64,000 bases of DNA from Trogon surrucura (GCA_020746105.1 CM036628.1:21902274-21966273), one strand, 5' to 3'; positions 1 to 16,659 are shown, counted from the first letter of the stretch. Translations and numbers: made by a program. The notes: generated from the letters alone by a model not told the origin.

Positions 1-257
1 CTACTTTGTTTAGGAGTCCAGAAGATGACTGAAATGTTAAACTGTAGCACCAGTAATACTTACTTTCCTAAAGCCAAATCCTAAGGACTGGAAGGAAATT
101 AAGACAGAACAGGAACATTGTGCTTAAGTTGCATTAAATAGAATACAATGGGTTGGTCGGACTTGAGTCTGCACTTCAGTAAAGTCTGGCCACATTCACA
201 GTTCTGATGGAAGAGTATTGGAACAGGTCATGTGTTCACTTATCAACCTCCTGGGTT
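1..257 (-). other. ZC4H2: ZC4H2 3' UTR (partial)
   Basis: This is sequence after the ZC4H2 stop codon on the minus strand, running off the left edge. No AATAAA in the sense of the gene is evident here, so the poly(A) site is probably outside the window. Confidence 0.6.
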
Positions 258-5610
<5,353 letters not shown>

Positions 5611-5860
5611 GTTTCTCACTCCGGATTTAAACCCCACGTGAAATGTACAAAACGCCGGGGGGGGGGGGGGGGGGAGGAATTAAAACCCCATACAATAGAC
5701 ACAATGTAGTCACCCCCTTCCAGCATATGGTCTCTGAGCCTGTGCGGCAGACTCTAGTGGGAGCTGTGGGACTTAGAGTCCAGCTACCCATTGCTGCCTG
5801 GGCAGAGGGGCGGCTCAAAGACTACAACACCCACAAGGCAGAGCAGAGCTTTCCTGTCCC
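5611..5860 (-). promoter_or_regulatory. Probable ZC4H2 proximal promoter and 5' leader
   Basis: This sequence is directly upstream of the ZC4H2 start codon. It holds a CACGTG E-box at about 5635-5640, an 18-base G run (5657-5674), and two ZNF143/SBS-like elements. The first, at 5821-5840 (+), reads ACTACAACACCCACAAGGCA. A weaker one reads on the minus strand at 5763-5780 as ACTCTAAGTCCCACAGC. Such elements are typical of TATA-less promoters. The transcription start is inferred, not seen. Confidence 0.5.
5657..5674. repeat. 18-base G homopolymer
   Basis: An uninterrupted G run (C in the ZC4H2 sense) lies 47-64 bases upstream of the ZC4H2 ATG. Confidence 0.95.
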
Positions 5861-5881
5861 TCTTCCTGCAACTACGTTTTA

Positions 5882-6067
5882 AATCAATTTGTCACACCTC
5901 ATTATGTCGAAGGTTGTTAGCAGTGCCAAAAGAGAAGGCTTCCTCCTGAGATCTGTGCAATTGTTTAGCATTTCGTTAAAATTATCGAATATGAACTTTA
6001 GAAACTGTTGAATGAGTCCATGATTTTGGTTAAAAACTTCCTTGACGAAAAGGGGTGCTGTAGCCAT
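5882..6067 (-). CDS. Unassigned short ORF or possible exon upstream of ZC4H2
   Basis: The ORF has an ATG at 6067-6065 and is open for 62 codons (MATAPLFVKEV to MRCDKLI, stop just below). The composition is amphipathic and helical (VKEVFNQNHGLIQQFLKFIF), which is unusual for chance A+T-rich DNA. A GAG|GTGTGA donor-like site near codon 57 would make it a first exon, and acceptor-like TAG sequences lie above it. I do not recognise the protein. It lies about 270 bases upstream of ZC4H2 exon 1 in the same orientation. It could be a relic exon, an upstream exon, or chance. Confidence 0.25.
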
Positions 6068-7277
6068 AATTGCTACCTTGCTGTTTTCTGCTAGGTGCTT
6101 TCAGTGATGTGACTGTGTCTGGAGTTCAGAAGAGACATATTTTGTTCTTTAGGTTTTTCTTTTTTATTTCTGCTATTATGCATAGTGCTTGTAACTATGG
6201 AAAATTAAAAACAGAATGCAAATAAAACTGCTGCATTCAGGAAAGTGACTGGTTGTCTTTCTGGAGACATTCTAGCCAAGAATGTCAGAGCACTTCACAG
6301 AGATTGATGAATAGGCTCTGAGTTTTCCCTCAGCCTGGTAATTATATTCCATCGGCTTCTGTAACGCACGGTTTTTTAAGTTACAAAGGTAACAGTCATA
6401 CCTCAACACTTTGGAAGATCTCTCTCAGGATCCGTCCCAAGAGATCCACAATGTAAATTCAGGATCCTTCACCTGTATGCTCGAGCATTTACCGTGGGGT
6501 TTACCAGCTCTGACGGTTGTTCTGGGCTGAAGGGTCAGCACATTCGAATGAACGTTAAGCTCATGGTCTAGACAGTCAGTAGGGAAATCAGATTCTGCAA
6601 ATGTAAAGTTCTGTGTATACGAACAGCCGTATGTACAAATGTACAAGCAGCAATACCATGGTAACAGTGAGCAATTAGGGGAGCAATGAGAGTTCTAAGA
6701 GTTTTGGGGAGCATGAAAAAAAAAAGCTGAATGCAAGACAGTGTGGCAAACAGATCTGAAAATAAAGCTAATTTGCAATTTTTGTCTATTCAAGGCTTCA
6801 GAGGCCTAACTCCTACCTATCTGTAAATATTTCTACTCATGCTAATTTAAAGAAATCAAGGCATATTCTTTTTCAGTTGCTGACGCATTTATACCAAATA
6901 TTGCCCAGAACTTTCGCATTTATTAAGTATCATGATGAGGAGTCACACAGTCTCCTCTTGTGCCTTCAGCTGAGCTAAAACTAAAACTACAACAAAAATA
7001 TCATTTGCAACCTTTGGAAGAGATGTGCATAGTCTGAAAATAAATACAGAAAACCTACTGAGAAGCCAGGCACAAAAATGAAAACAAAACAGAAAAATGC
7101 AGTATTTACTGTGTATCAAAAGACGGGGGAACGTGACAGGCTAACATTCCTCTACCTTCTCTTGACTCCTTGTCAAGAAGGAAGAGAAGGTTTAAGCGCC
7201 TGAATTCTGACACCACGGCAGTCCCCAAGGAACTTTTACTACTATTATAACTTCGCTGCCCTGCCCTGCTTGCCTAA
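6068..7277. other. Intergenic ZC4H2 - ZC3H12B, nothing recognised
   Basis: This is moderately A+T-rich sequence between the two 5' ends. I see no repeat family or protein-like frame. Confidence 0.6.
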
Positions 7278-7407
7278 GAATCACAGAATCACAGAATGTT
7301 AGAGGTTGGAAGGGACCTCAAAGATCATCTAGTCCAACCCTCCCGCCAGAGCAGGATCACCTACAGCAGAGCACACAGGAACGTGTCCAGGCGGGTTTTG
7401 AACATCT
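7278..7407 (-). mobile_element. CR1 3' end, severely 5'-truncated copy
   Basis: It starts with AATCACAG tail units and carries the CR1 3' signature GAGGTTGGAAGGGACCTC. It breaks off after about 130 bases at GGTTTTGAACATCTC, where a second CR1 tail begins. Confidence 0.9.
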
Positions 7408-8441
7408 CACAGAATCACAGAATCACAGAATCACAGAATGTTAAAGGTTGGAAGGGACCTCAAAGATCATCTAGTCCAACCCCCCTGCCAGAGCAGGATC
7501 ACCTACACTAGAGCGCACAGGAACGCGTCCAGGCGGGTTTTGAATGTCTCAAGAGATGGAGATTCCACAACCTCCCTGGGCAGCCTGTTCCAGTGCTCAG
7601 TCACCCTCACAGTGAAAAAGTTTTTCCTCATATTTTTCTGGAACCTCCTGTGTTCCAGCTTCCACCCATTGCCCCTTGTCCTGTCAGTGGACGCCACTGA
7701 AAAGAGCCTGGCTCCATCTTCCTGACATTCCCCCTTGACATATTTATAAACATTAATGAGGTCACCCCTCAGCCTCCTCTTCTCCAAGCTAAAGAGACCC
7801 AGCTCCCTCAGCCTTTCCTCACCAGGGAGATGCTCCACTCCCTTCACCATCTTTGTGGCTCTACGCTGGACTCTCTCCAGCAGCTCCCTGTCCTTCTTGA
7901 ACTGAGGGGCCCAGAACTGGACACAATACTCCAGATGCGGCCTCACCGGGGCAGAGCAGAGGGGCAGGAGAATTTCTCTCGACCTACTTGCTACTCCCCT
8001 TCTAACACACCCCAGGATGCCCTTGGCCTTCTTGGCCACGAGGGCACACTGCTGGCTCATGGCCATCCTGCTGCCCACCAGCACCCCCAGGTCCCTTTCC
8101 CCTGCGCTGCTCTCCAGCAGGGCAGTCCCCAACCTATACTGGCACATGGGGTTATTCTTTCCCAAGTGCAAAACTCTACCCTTGCCCTTGTTGAACTTCA
8201 TAAGATTTCTCCCCACCCAGCCCTCCAGCCTGTCCAGGTCTCTCTGAAGGGCAGCACAGCCTGCTGGGGTGTCAACCACTCCTCCCAATTTTGTATCATC
8301 AGCAAACTTGCTGACAACATTCTCTAATCCCTCGTCCAGGTCATTGATAAACATATTGAACAGCACCGGCCCCAGCACTGACCCCTGAGAGACCCCACTA
8401 GACACAGGCATCCAGCCAGACTCGGCCCCATTGACCACAAC
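7408..8441 (-). mobile_element. CR1 LINE, 5'-truncated (ORF2 C-terminal half)
   Basis: The tail has several AATCACAG units, followed by the CR1 3' end and an uninterrupted minus-strand frame (8440-7503). That frame encodes the end of the reverse transcriptase: motif [14 protein letters not shown] (usual Pro changed to Ser), motif [12 protein letters not shown], and the C-terminal thumb region. The element is cut off at 8441 inside VVNGAESGW. It is close in sequence to the long copy at the right edge, so it is probably the same subfamily. Confidence 0.95.
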
Positions 8442-8649
8442 AAGGATGATGTTTGAGCCAGTGTTCTCTACCTGAGGTAGCCAATGTTTGTCACTGGGAT
8501 TCCCTTTTTCCTACGCAAACCCCGCCGAGTGGTCAATACCACACACTGTCCCCGGGCAGCAGGAGAAGCTGAAACTCTCCAGAGGCGCAGCCCGGCCCTT
8601 TCTCGTCCTGCTTTCACTGGTCAGTGGAAACAAGCGGTCCGGGAAACCG

Positions 8650-9980
8650 GGTCACTCGTAAAACGTTTTTAGCACTCGGGGATGAGATCAGAGCCGGCGC
8701 GCTGCAGCTCTCTGCTCGCTGTCCCCTGACAACGGCGGCTTCAGCCCCCTCTCCGCGCGCTTCCCGTTCCCACGGAGCCCAACGGGCCGCCCGTCCTGGC
8801 TCCGCGCGCAGCGCCCGCTCACCACCCCGCGCGCGCCCCCTACGCCCGCCGCGCACGCGCAGCCGTGAGGGGCACGTGCCCGCATCGCCCCCGCGTCGGG
8901 CGGGGCGGCTGGCGCGCGCCGCTCTCGGGACCGCGCGGGGTGCCGCGAGCAGCCGGCGGCAGCAGCAGCAGCGGCGGGGGCTGGGCGCGGTTGCTAGGCG
9001 ACGGCGCCCGGGCAGCGGCGCTGGCAGGGATGAGGCGGAGGCAGCGGCCCCCGGGCTCCCGCCGGCGTTGAGCGTCGTTCCCCCCCCCCCCCCCCCCCTC
9101 CTCCCCCGTCCCGTCCCGCCGCCCTGGCTTTGCTCCTGCACCCCCCTCCTCCTCCTCGTCCCTCGTTCCGGCCTGCCTGTCCCCCTCCATGCGGCGGGAG
9201 CGGCCGGAGTGGGGCCCGTGCCGCGGCCGCGCCGAGCCCCGCCGTCCCTCGGCCCTCCACCGCCAGGCCCCGCAGGGAGCCGCGGGCGGCGTCTGCAGCG
9301 ACGACAGCGGGTGAGGCCCCGGCAGGGGGAGGGGGGGAGAGTGGCGGTGTGGGAAGGCGAGGGGTGGCGGCGGGGAGACGGGGCAGCGGCGCGGCGGCCT
9401 GGCGGTAGCGGCGGGTGTTGGCGTGCGGGGGGGGGGGGCGGCTGGCAGAACGCCCGCTGCCGCCCCGCCGGGCGCTCTCCGGGCGCGGCTTGCCGCCGCC
9501 CTCCGGCCCGGCTCCGCGGGAGCCGCCGTCGCCGCCTCTCCCGGCCGGGCCCCGGGGCGCCCCCGCCGGCCTGCGCGCACGGGGAGGGGCGGGAGGAGGG
9601 GCGGCTGCTCGTTCCGGCGTCTCCCCCCCCGCCCAGCGCGGCCGCTGTCCTCCGCGTCCGCTGCGGCGCGCCCCGCGTCAGGCCTGCTGGAGGAGCGGGC
9701 GCCTCCGCTCTGCAGCCGCCCGCGGGAGCGCCCGCCGGGCCTCGGAGCTGCCGTGGCGGCGATGGCCTGGGCGGCCGCGTACGGCGCCGGCAGAGCGGCC
9801 CGGGCTCACGGGGGGAGGCGCCGGGGAGGCATTCCGAAGGCTTCGCGAGGTCGCCGTTTACGAAGGTGCGTGAAGACGAGGAGGGCAGCGAGGAGCTGGC
9901 ATGAGCGGGAGCGCGGTGGCGAGATGGGGAGCTCCCGGCTGCAGAGCGGCCCCGGTGGTCGCCGCTCGCGTCCGTCCATT
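8650..9980 (+). promoter_or_regulatory. ZC3H12B: CpG island, probable ZC3H12B promoter and untranslated first exon
   Basis: About 1.3 kb of dense CpG begins 200 bases past the CR1. It includes a 19-base C run (9080-9098) and a GGGTGAGG donor-like site at about 9310, preceded by exon-like GC-rich sequence. Long open frames here are stop-poor GC-rich noise. It lies 17 kb upstream of the ZC3H12B start codon and points the right way for that gene. No transcript evidence is available, so exon 1 is inferred. Confidence 0.55.
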
Positions 9981-12689
9981 TTGCTTTGTGGTGCGAATGT
10001 GAACGTGGAACTGGTCACTCGCTGCAGCGTGCACAAGGTTGGAGATGCGTTTTCTAATCAGTTCATTTAAAAATGTTTGGGTTTTTTTTTCACAGCTGTC
10101 TGCTTTTCTAGGTGTCATGTGATCCTTTGGAGATTATGTGTCACAAAAGCTGTGTATTTCCTTTGCAAGTCAACGAGCAGTAAAATTGAATCTATATTTT
10201 GCTGTCCTAGGTTGATGAATGTTTAAATTAATTCGGGTTTATTGAGACACATGACGCTTCTTTTTTACTTCCCCCCTCCCCCCTCTTTTTTTTTTTTAAC
10301 CTTCCAACGTGTTTCAGTGATCAGTGTGTATTGTCATGAATGGCGTGTAGGAATAAACATTAAAATACCTGGCCACTAGGAACTTCCATTATGCACATCA
10401 GTCGTTCAGAGTGCCTGGGAGCGTGCAGCACTCCATATCCATCTGTTTATTTTTAAGTTTGGTATGTTTGTTTTTGAAATGTGTCATTTTTGTAAAATAA
10501 GTATCCTTTATTGATAAACCTTTCAGTCCTACATACCACAGTCCCTTTAGAATATCAGCAAGCAAAAGATGTATTTTACAAGTATAGCTTATCTCATTTA
10601 CCAAATTATCTTCGCTTTTTTGTTGTAAAAGTGGGTTAGTGGGCATCTCAAGGTCGTCTTCAAATTTAGAACAATTTAACTACCACTGGAATATGTTTTC
10701 TTCACTGTCATATGTTTTCCATATGTCAGTCCTGTGGCTGTTGACGTTTGTCTGGACCTGTGACCTGTTTGTCTTCTAATGTTTAGCAAGTTTTAACAGA
10801 AGCAATCTGGAAGGCTTCCTAAGTCAAGTTCGTTAGAATGATGTATTAAAAAAAAATAAATAGTGGCATTCAAACTCACCATTCAGGAAGAATGGAAAGA
10901 AAAGGTGTTAAGAGGGTGACTAGATCCAGATGACACTTTGTATGCAGATGAACTGGTAAGAAAGTAAATTTTTACTGTCAACTGCTGTGAATTCCAGCTT
11001 TCTGTTCTTTGATCTTTCTGAAGGCCTTTTCCAATGCATATTATTCCATTGGAGACATCTACTGGTTTTGACTTTCCTAGCTGCTTTACAACTGAAATGT
11101 CATTTTGTTAAACACTTATAATTCTACTATAGATCTATGAATAATAGAAATAAACCAAATTGCTTCGTCACTTGTACTCTGTTACTGTTTATATCAAGAG
11201 CAAAAGCAGTGGAGCTTTTGAGAATAGGGAAAGCAAGTAAGTTCAGTTGTGAAAGCACGGCTTGGAAAGGTGAAGAAATGTAATTTATAGACTCAAAATA
11301 AGTTCCCAAGTGTTGCCACATTGTAATTTAGTTTGATATATTGATTCGTCCATCTTATAAAGTAAAAAGAAAAAACAAAAACGTATAAATGTCTGTAATG
11401 TTACCTAGGCCTCACACATATTCCTGAGAAGTCTATACTCTTTTGATCATGGAATTTGCTAGAAATAAAGGGCTTGGAAGAGCCATGTGAACGTGGCTGG
11501 ACAAATAAATATATTTATATCTATTAAAGTTGTTTTTTTAAAAAGTTTATTTTAGAGGGATGTTTTTTTTTTTCCTAGGCATTGTAAATGAAAGGCATGT
11601 TAGAGTAATAATACTGATATTTTTAAAATTCTTTACATCCGTTAGTGTGTTGGTTTTTTTTTTCTTGTGAATTGTCCGTTTTTCTTGATATGCTGTATTT
11701 GAGACGGTATGTTAATGGTAACACAGACAATTCACCTAAAAGTAAGAATACCATGACCACCTTGACAGATCTAGGCTTTGTGATGCCACGATACGATATC
11801 TTTCAGATTTAGTAAATATATTTGGAGGTGCAGAGCTGAACAGTATAGCATATCCTAAGGTGTAATTGTACTGTTCTGGGGTGAACCATTTATTCATGAG
11901 ATTGGTCATGATAAGAAGAACTCTTCATTAGCTGGCAGTTTTGATTCAGATGTATACATTCTTTCTATATTTAAACAAGTACTTCAGCTAAGTGCCTCAG
12001 AGTTTTAAAAGTACCTATTGTATTTCATTTTCTTACAGGAGTTATTTTTGACATTGCTTGCTAGCAAAGCAAGTTGAATCACCATGTCGAAATAAAACTT
12101 AAGCTTTACATGGCTTGTTGTGGGCCTCTTCTAGAATTTTATTGGGATATCACGGTACAGTATAACTATAGCCTTTTACAAATCCTAGCACAGGTCAAGG
12201 TACTTGTTGGTTGTATGGTTGAGATACAGGAGTGCTTTTGCCGTATTCGGTCTATCTGGCGAGAGTCACTTCAAGATTACTATCTGTTCTGATTGTCAGT
12301 TTTCTGGACAAGAATGCTGTAACATGGGCAGAGATTAACCTTAGGCTAAAGCCAGAAGTGTAGACTCTAATTATTTTTACTAAGGGCATCCACAAGAAGG
12401 TTAGCACATGTGGTCCTTTAATGACCTCACAGACACCTCAGCCAACTCACATGAAGTCAAAAGTAAGTCTGAGAATTTTGAGCTAAAAGCTGCTTGTGAT
12501 TGCTGCCTTTTTTTTTTTTTTTTTTAAGATCAAACACTAATTTCAAACTCTTTGCCAAGTGTTTCCCTTTTGTGATTTCTAGGTTGTCGTGATTTAAAAA
12601 ATGAATAAAAGAACTACCTCCCAGAACAAAGTCACCCACCACATGAAAAAAAAAACTTCTCTCAGGCCTAGTTCATCTTTCTTTAGAAA
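9981..12689 (+). other. A+T-rich intronic sequence, nothing recognised
   Basis: This is presumed first intron of ZC3H12B. It has T runs and short frames only. Confidence 0.55.
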
Positions 12690-12745
12690 GGGAGGTTGGA
12701 TTAAAATGATCTCTAAGGTCCTTTCCAGCCCAGGCCATTCGATGA
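12690..12745 (+). mobile_element. CR1 3'-end fragment
   Basis: GAGGTTGGATTAAAATGATC, then TCTAAGGTCCTTTCCAGCCC and CCATTCGATG, match the CR1 3' end with several changes. No coding part is left. Confidence 0.65.
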
Positions 12746-12835
12746 CAATTTCCTGCTTGAATATTCAAAAGCAAAGCAGCAGGCTTTTTCTCTTGTCTTC
12801 TTGAAGATGATTTTCCAGCATCTTCACCTTGGAAA

Positions 12836-14130
12836 TCATAGAATAATTAATGTTGGAAAAGACCTCTAAGATCATCAGCGCCAACTGCCAACTCAGTACC
12901 ACCATGACTACTAAACTAGGTCCTGAACTGCCACGTCTACATGGTTTGTTTTGAACACCTCCAGGGACAGTGACTCCACTGTTGCTCTGGGCAGCCTATT
13001 CCAATGCCTCACCACTCTTTCAGTAAAGAAATTTTCCCTAATATTCAATCTAAACCTCCCCTGGCAAAACTTCAGCCTGCTTCCTCTCGTCCCGTTGCTA
13101 GTAACTTGGGAGACGAGGCCAACACCCACCTTACTACAACCTCCTTTCAGGTACTTGTAGAGAGCAATGTAGTCTCCCGTCAGCGTCCTCATCTCTGGGA
13201 TAAATAATCCCAGTTCCCTCAGCTGCTTCTCATAAGACGTGTTCTCTGGACCAGTCAGCTGCTTCGTTGCCCTTCTCTGGACATGCTCCAGCACCTCAGT
13301 GCCTTTCTTATACTGTGGTGCCCAAAACGGAACACGGTGCTCAAGCTGTGGCTTCACCAGTGCTGAGTACATGGGCACAATTACTTCCTTACTCCTACTA
13401 CACACACTCGTTTTGATGCAGGCCAGGATGCTGTTGACCTTGTTGGCCCCACTGCTGGCTCATGTTCAGCTGACTGTCCACCAGCACCCCCAAGTCCTTT
13501 TCTGCCAGGCAGCTTTCCAGCCACTTCTACTCAAGGCGGTAGTGCTGCCAGGGCTTGCTGTGACCGAAGTGCAGGACACAGCACCCGGCCTTGTTGAACC
13601 TCCTACAGTTGGCCTTGGCCCGTCGAACCAGCCTGAACCAGATCCATCTGCAGAGCCTCCCAGCCCTCCAGCAAATGAACACTCCTGGTCGATTTGGTGT
13701 CATCTGTGAACTTACTGAGGGTGCACTTGATCCCCTCATCCAGATCATTGATAAAGATATTAAACAAGACTGGCCCCAAAACTGAACCCTGAGGAACGCT
13801 GCTTGTGACCAGCTGCGAACTGGATTTAGCTCTGTTCACCAGCACTGTCTGGGCTCCGGCCAGTTTTTTACCACCTGTCTGAGCCATGAGCTGCCAGCTT
13901 CCCTAGCAGAATGCCGTGGGAGATGTTGAAGGTTTTATGGAGGTCCAGGTAGACAATGTCCACAGTCTTTCTCTTGTCCACTAGGTGGATCATTTGGTCA
14001 TAGAGAGAGATCGTGTTGGTCAAGCAGGACTTGCCTTTCATGAACCCATTCTGGCTGGGCCTGACGCCCTGGTTATCCTGCATGTGCCGTATGAATGCAC
14101 TCAAGATGAGCCATTCCATAAATGAGCAGC
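12836..14130 (-). mobile_element. Old degraded CR1 LINE (ORF2 remnant)
   Basis: The tail begins ATCATAGAATAATTAATGTTGG. Minus-strand frames 14119-13868, 13887-13603 and 13405-12911 together cover the reverse transcriptase ([36 protein letters not shown], then the C-terminal region). They lie in shifted frames and the FADD motif is changed to FTDD. The element is 5'-truncated near VMEWLIL, and it belongs to an older CR1 lineage than the copies at 7.4 and 60 kb. Confidence 0.92.
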
Positions 14131-14184
14131 ATTTTTATGATAAGAATAAAGGAATCTTAGACTAAAAGAATAATTACTTTGGAT

Positions 14185-14245
14185 TGGACTTAAGGAAGTC
14201 ACCCAGTCCAGCACCTTGCTCACAGCAGACCTAATTAGCGAGAGA
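14185..14245 (-). mobile_element. Possible CR1 3'-end relic
   Basis: GGATTGGACTTAAGGAAGTC followed by ACCCAGTCCAGCACCTTGCT resembles CR1 3' sequence with heavy decay. Confidence 0.35.
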
Positions 14246-14480
14246 CTTTGTTTTTGCAAAAGCAAGGTAAGAGGTGTGAAAATCTAAAGTCACAAGATGT
14301 CTTTAAGCTATGTTTAGTGCTTTTCATTAAGGTATTGTTTGATGCTTTCTGAGCAAGGTGTTTCTCTCCGCTTCCTGTGTTTTTTTAGTAGCTTATAAAG
14401 TGGTTGTTTCACCACTTTAAAGTGTATGTCCCAGCCTCAGGTACATCCTGCCTCCCACTGGATGGCGTAGCATGCGAGTG

Positions 14481-15666
14481 TGTCGTGGGTTGACCCTGGC
14501 CGGCCGCCAGGTACCCACACAGCCGCTCACTCACTCCCCCCTTCACTGCTGAACAGGGGGAGAAAATATTTCCAAGGGCTCAGGGTTTGAGATAAGGACA
14601 GGGAGATCACTTTCATTTACCGTCCCGGGCAAAACAGACTCAATTTTAGGGAAATTAGGTACATTTATTAAAAGAACTAATCAGAGAGGAGTAGTGAGAA
14701 GTAAGAAAAGAGCAAACAGATCTTAAACAGAACACCTTCCCCCCATCCCTCCCTTCTTCCCGGGCTTAACATCAATCCCGGTTTCTCCACCTCCTTCCCC
14801 CGAGTGGCGCAGGGGGACAGGGAATGGGGGCTGCGGTCAGTTCATCCGACGTTGGTTCCACCGCTTCTTCATTCCGGGGGAGGACTCTTCACTCTTCCCC
14901 AGGGCCATTGTGGGGTCCCTCGCACAGGAGACAAGCTTCACGCTCTCTTCTCCGCGTGAGTTGTCCCACGAAGGGCAATTCATCACAAACTGCCCAACGG
15001 GAGACACCTCACCAGGGGCAGCCCACCCCTCGTGAGTCTGAGGCGCAGTCCTTCGAGGGAAACTGCTCCAGGGTGAGCCACCCGCAGCGTCCCAAAAGTC
15101 CCACCAGCCAACCTGCTCCAGCGTGGGCATTCCTCTCTTCCACGGGCTACAGGTTCCGGCAGCGACTTGCTCTGATGTGGGCTACCCACGGGCTACAGTC
15201 CCCTTTCAGGCATCCACCCACACGGCGTGGAGTCCTCGGTGGACATCTACGCGGTGATCCTCACGGTGGACATCTGCACCTCGCCCATGGGCTGCAGGGG
15301 GACAACCCGCTTCACCATGGTCTTCACCACGGACCCGGGGGACTCCTTCTGCTCCGGCGCCTGGAGCTCATTCTGCCCCCCCCTCCTTCTTCACTGACCT
15401 TGGTGTCTGCACAGATTCTCACTCCTCCATCTCTGTGCCGGCTGTTATGGCGCAGTTCTTTTTGCTGTTCTTAAATATGTTTTTCACAGAGGCGTTCCTC
15501 TGCTATCACCTTACTGACAGGCTCAGCCTTGGCCAGCGGCGGGTCCCTCTTTGTAGCCGGCTGGCATTGGCTCTATCAAACTCGGGGAGCTTCTAGCAGC
15601 TTCTTACAGAAGCCACCCTGCAGCTCCCCCCCTGCCGCCGAAATCTGGCCAGGCCAAACCAAAACA
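14481..15666 (-). mobile_element. Solo LTR of an avian endogenous retrovirus (class III/ERVL-like by target-site length)
   Basis: The 1186-bp unit begins TGT and ends ACA and is flanked by a perfect 5-bp duplication GAGTG (14476-14480 and 15667-15671). On the minus strand it starts TGTTTTGGTTTGGCCTGGCC, a start I recognise from avian LTRs. It has a TATA-like ACATATTTAA (15480-15471) and an AATAAA (14669-14664). No internal gag/pol is present, so it is a recombined solo LTR. A 5-bp duplication fits ERVL-type integrases. Confidence 0.85.
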
Positions 15667-16609
15667 GAGTGTCAGCCCAGTATATTAAGACCTTTAGAAA
15701 CAGAATACCCTTTGGTTTTTAGTTGTCTCAACGATTGCTTCCGGATGAGATTTTTGGTTAAAGAAACATTAATAGTGTCCTAAATACTCAATTTCAGAAT
15801 TAGACTTAGTGTAAGATGATAACATGCATCACATCCTTGATGCATCATTGACTTAGCTGCAGTCACAATTGCAACTTTTTTTTTTTTCCCTTCCCTGAGC
15901 ATTAATGGATTGCTTAGATCTGCAGAGTCAGAGTACCAATCAGCCTCCTGTCAGAATGTGGATTAGGAGAACCGGTGTATTGCCTTGGTTTTAGACCTGA
16001 ATACATGATCTCAGGTTATAAGGAACTGCTAACAAGTAATCTTTTAAGGGTTTATGCTCCTGCTCCTATTGTACGTAATGCTGCTATCAGAAGTGTTGCC
16101 TTGGTAGAGACAACAGACTTTTTGAGAGCGATAATGCTGGCTGTAACAGCTTGTTAGAAACAGAAGATTCATGGAAAGAGGTACCGTACTATTGTTAGAA
16201 CACATTTTTTTGAATGCATGTGTACTGTCTACTTTCTTTCTGTGTCAGAAAGGTTGAATACCTAATGCAATAGAAATGTTCAATTTCCTTCCCATCAGAA
16301 GTCTGACCTGTGCTTTTTACTTGTCTTGTACCAAGCACTACCTGTTCTTCCTAGGTCAAGAAATTGTTTAACTCCATATACAAATCATATCTTAAGAAAC
16401 AGCTAAAACACCACTTCCTCTATTCGTAATTCCAACTATGTCCATCCTTTCCCTTTGAACTCATACCTACAAGTGTGACAAAATAAATGAAGATTGAGTT
16501 AAGATGCTCAAATTCTTTACCATATTTGCATTTCTCTTCAGTTCACACTTAATTTGTAGACTCCTTCACAAATGATTTGAATTCATCTCTTTATGGGACA
16601 TGCTAGGCA
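15667..16609. other. Intronic sequence, nothing recognised
   Basis: This is unique-looking sequence between the LTR and the next LTR-like block. Confidence 0.5.
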
Positions 16610-16659
16610 AAGCTTGCTTTTATCCTCTTTTGGTTTAGAGCCGGGCTAGCTACTAAATT

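Noticed and set aside
7390..7440. Tandem AATCACAG units as a possible CRISPR-like or satellite array
   Set aside because: These are the normal 8-bp tail repeats of CR1 on the minus strand.
8624..9904. 426-codon ORF and overlapping frames in the second CpG island
   Set aside because: Same composition effect, and it crosses the likely promoter and homopolymer runs; no protein family resemblance.
14824..15474. 216-codon ORF inside the LTR
   Set aside because: It lies wholly within the solo LTR, on the strand opposite to its transcription, and shows no viral or host protein similarity.
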